Below are positions 4,734 to 5,475 of a DNA stretch of 5,475 bases, one piece after another (position 1 is the stretch's first letter; every line of letters begins with the position of its first letter). The notes below the pieces were generated by a model. The model ran no database searches. It was not told where the DNA came from and saw only the letters and a program-made list of their open reading frames with translations. The DNA is from JBOGXB01 sp050694215 (GTDB taxonomy: Bacteria; Actinomycetota; CADDZG01; WHSQ01), in the NCBI GenBank assembly GCA_050694215.1, contig JBOGXB010000099.1, forward strand, positions 1 to 5,475, written 5' to 3'. A program made the translations under genes and the position numbers.

Positions 4734-5475
4734 ATGGTCGAATCCGAGACGTTCGAAGACCTCCGGCCGTTGATGTTCTCGCTGGCGTACCGGATGGTCG
4801 CCAGCGTCAGCGAGGCAGAAGACATCGTCCAGGAAGCGTTCGTTCGCTACCAAGGGGCGCTCAACGACGGAGTCGAGGTCGAATCGCCGAAGGCCTATCT
4901 ATCGACGGTGGTGACGCGCCTATCCATGGATCATCTGCGCTCGGCCCGAGCGAGGCGCGAGACATACGTCGGTCAATGGCTTCCCGAACCGGTGCTCACG
5001 AATGGCGACGCCCTCGTAGACCCGGCCGCACACGCCGAGAGAGCTGACTCCCTTTCCATGGCCTTCTTGCTCTTGCTCGAACGGCTGACGCCCGTCGAGC
5101 GAGCCGTCTTCCTCCTGCACGACGTGTTTGGCTACGGGTACGACGAGATCTCTGCGATCGTCGGCAAGACGGAAGCCAATTGCCGTCAGCTCGCGGCCCG
5201 TGCCCGCCGCCACATCGAGTCCGAGAAGCCCCGCTTCGATGCGTCAAGAAGAAAGCGCGATGAACTAGCGACTCGCTTCTTCGCTGCCATGAGCGATGGT
5301 GACTTTGACGGTCTCATCGACTTGCTCGCCGCCGACGTGGTCGTTTACGGCGACGGGGGTGGCAAAGCCCCGCAATGGATGGAGCCGATAGTTGGAGCGC
5401 AGCGCGTCGCCCGGCTGTTCGCTGGGTTGGGCCGGCAGATCCGTGAGCTCGGCGTTATCGTCAGACTCCATCAAG
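4734..5475 (+). CDS. sigJ: ECF41-family (SigJ-type) RNA polymerase sigma factor, 3' end cut by the window
   Basis: The frame is open from ATG 4734 to the window edge, giving 247 codons. Sigma region 2 is at about 6-75 (FEDLRPLMFSLAYRMVAS, SEAEDIVQEAFVRY, SPKAYLSTVVTRLSMDHLRS). A linker carries WLPEP (82-86), a hallmark of this group, and region 4 is at about 107-160 (LLERLTPVERAVFLLHDVFG, YDEISAIVGKTEANCRQL, then a basic ARARR). A SnoaL-like extension begins near 175 and includes YGDGGGK (205-211), the DGGGK signature of ECF41. This extension takes the place of a separate anti-sigma factor and modulates activity. The end of the extension lies outside the window. ECF41 factors usually control one adjacent gene for a carboxymuconolactone decarboxylase, oxidoreductase or epimerase; here the neighbour is the epimerase remnant 19 nt upstream. 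The symbol reflects kinship with mycobacterial SigJ, not proven orthology. Confidence 0.93.
   Translation, partial: MVESETFEDLRPLMFSLAYRMVASVSEAEDIVQEAFVRYQGALNDGVEVESPKAYLSTVVTRLSMDHLRSARARRETYVGQWLPEPVLTNGDALVDPAAHAERADSLSMAFLLLLERLTPVERAVFLLHDVFGYGYDEISAIVGKTEANCRQLAARARRHIESEKPRFDASRRKRDELATRFFAAMSDGDFDGLIDLLAADVVVYGDGGGKAPQWMEPIVGAQRVARLFAGLGRQIRELGVIVRLHQ

Overview
The window is GC-rich and densely packed, and looks chromosomal. It most resembles a high-GC actinobacterium (Actinomycetota), perhaps a lineage outside the best-known genera. This rests on recalled family patterns: a stand-alone NuoC and NuoD, a NuoH of the 'HRLGPMYPGGFHGWAQ' type that I associate with the actinobacterial second nuo cluster, frequent GTG starts, and an ECF41/SigJ sigma factor. 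No search was run, so the taxonomy is tentative.

Minus strand, 3797 down to 1: the front of a respiratory complex I operon in the order nuoA-nuoB-nuoC-nuoD-nuoH-(nuoI, cut by the window edge). Spacing is tight (A/B overlap 10 nt, B/C gap 20 nt, C/D 13 nt, D/H 39 nt, H/I 3 nt), so one transcript is likely. nuoE, nuoF and nuoG, the NADH-oxidising module that normally sits between D and H, are absent here. The encoded parts are the quinone-reducing connecting module (B, C, D, I) and membrane subunits A and H. The quinone-site motifs deviate from the classical enzyme: NuoD has Trp where the quinone-ligand Tyr is expected and Glu at a conserved Asp, and NuoH has lost the ERR/ERK motif and the first Glu of PEAE. 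This suggests a divergent complex I, possibly with a non-NADH electron donor or with a dehydrogenase module encoded elsewhere.

Divergent intergenic region, 3798-3973: it holds the presumed nuo promoter and leader, an imperfect 12-bp inverted repeat with a 12-nt loop, and a small TGAAA-N5-TTTCA palindrome near the start of the opposite gene. No convincing -35/-10 pair was found.

Plus strand, 3974-5475: first, an intact 246-codon frame that reads as a chimera. Its N-terminal ~117 residues look like the start of a multi-pass membrane protein, and its C-terminal ~129 residues are the end of an NAD-dependent epimerase/dehydratase, without the Rossmann nucleotide-binding half. Nineteen bases later begins an ECF41 (SigJ-type) sigma factor with its SnoaL-like C-terminal extension, running off the window. 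ECF41 genes are typically linked to a carboxymuconolactone decarboxylase, oxidoreductase or epimerase gene, so the truncated epimerase is probably the remnant of this sigma factor's usual partner, fused by deletion to an upstream gene (or by mis-assembly).

The most unusual points are the EFG-less complex I with altered quinone-site residues, and the in-frame membrane-protein/epimerase fusion beside its sigma factor.
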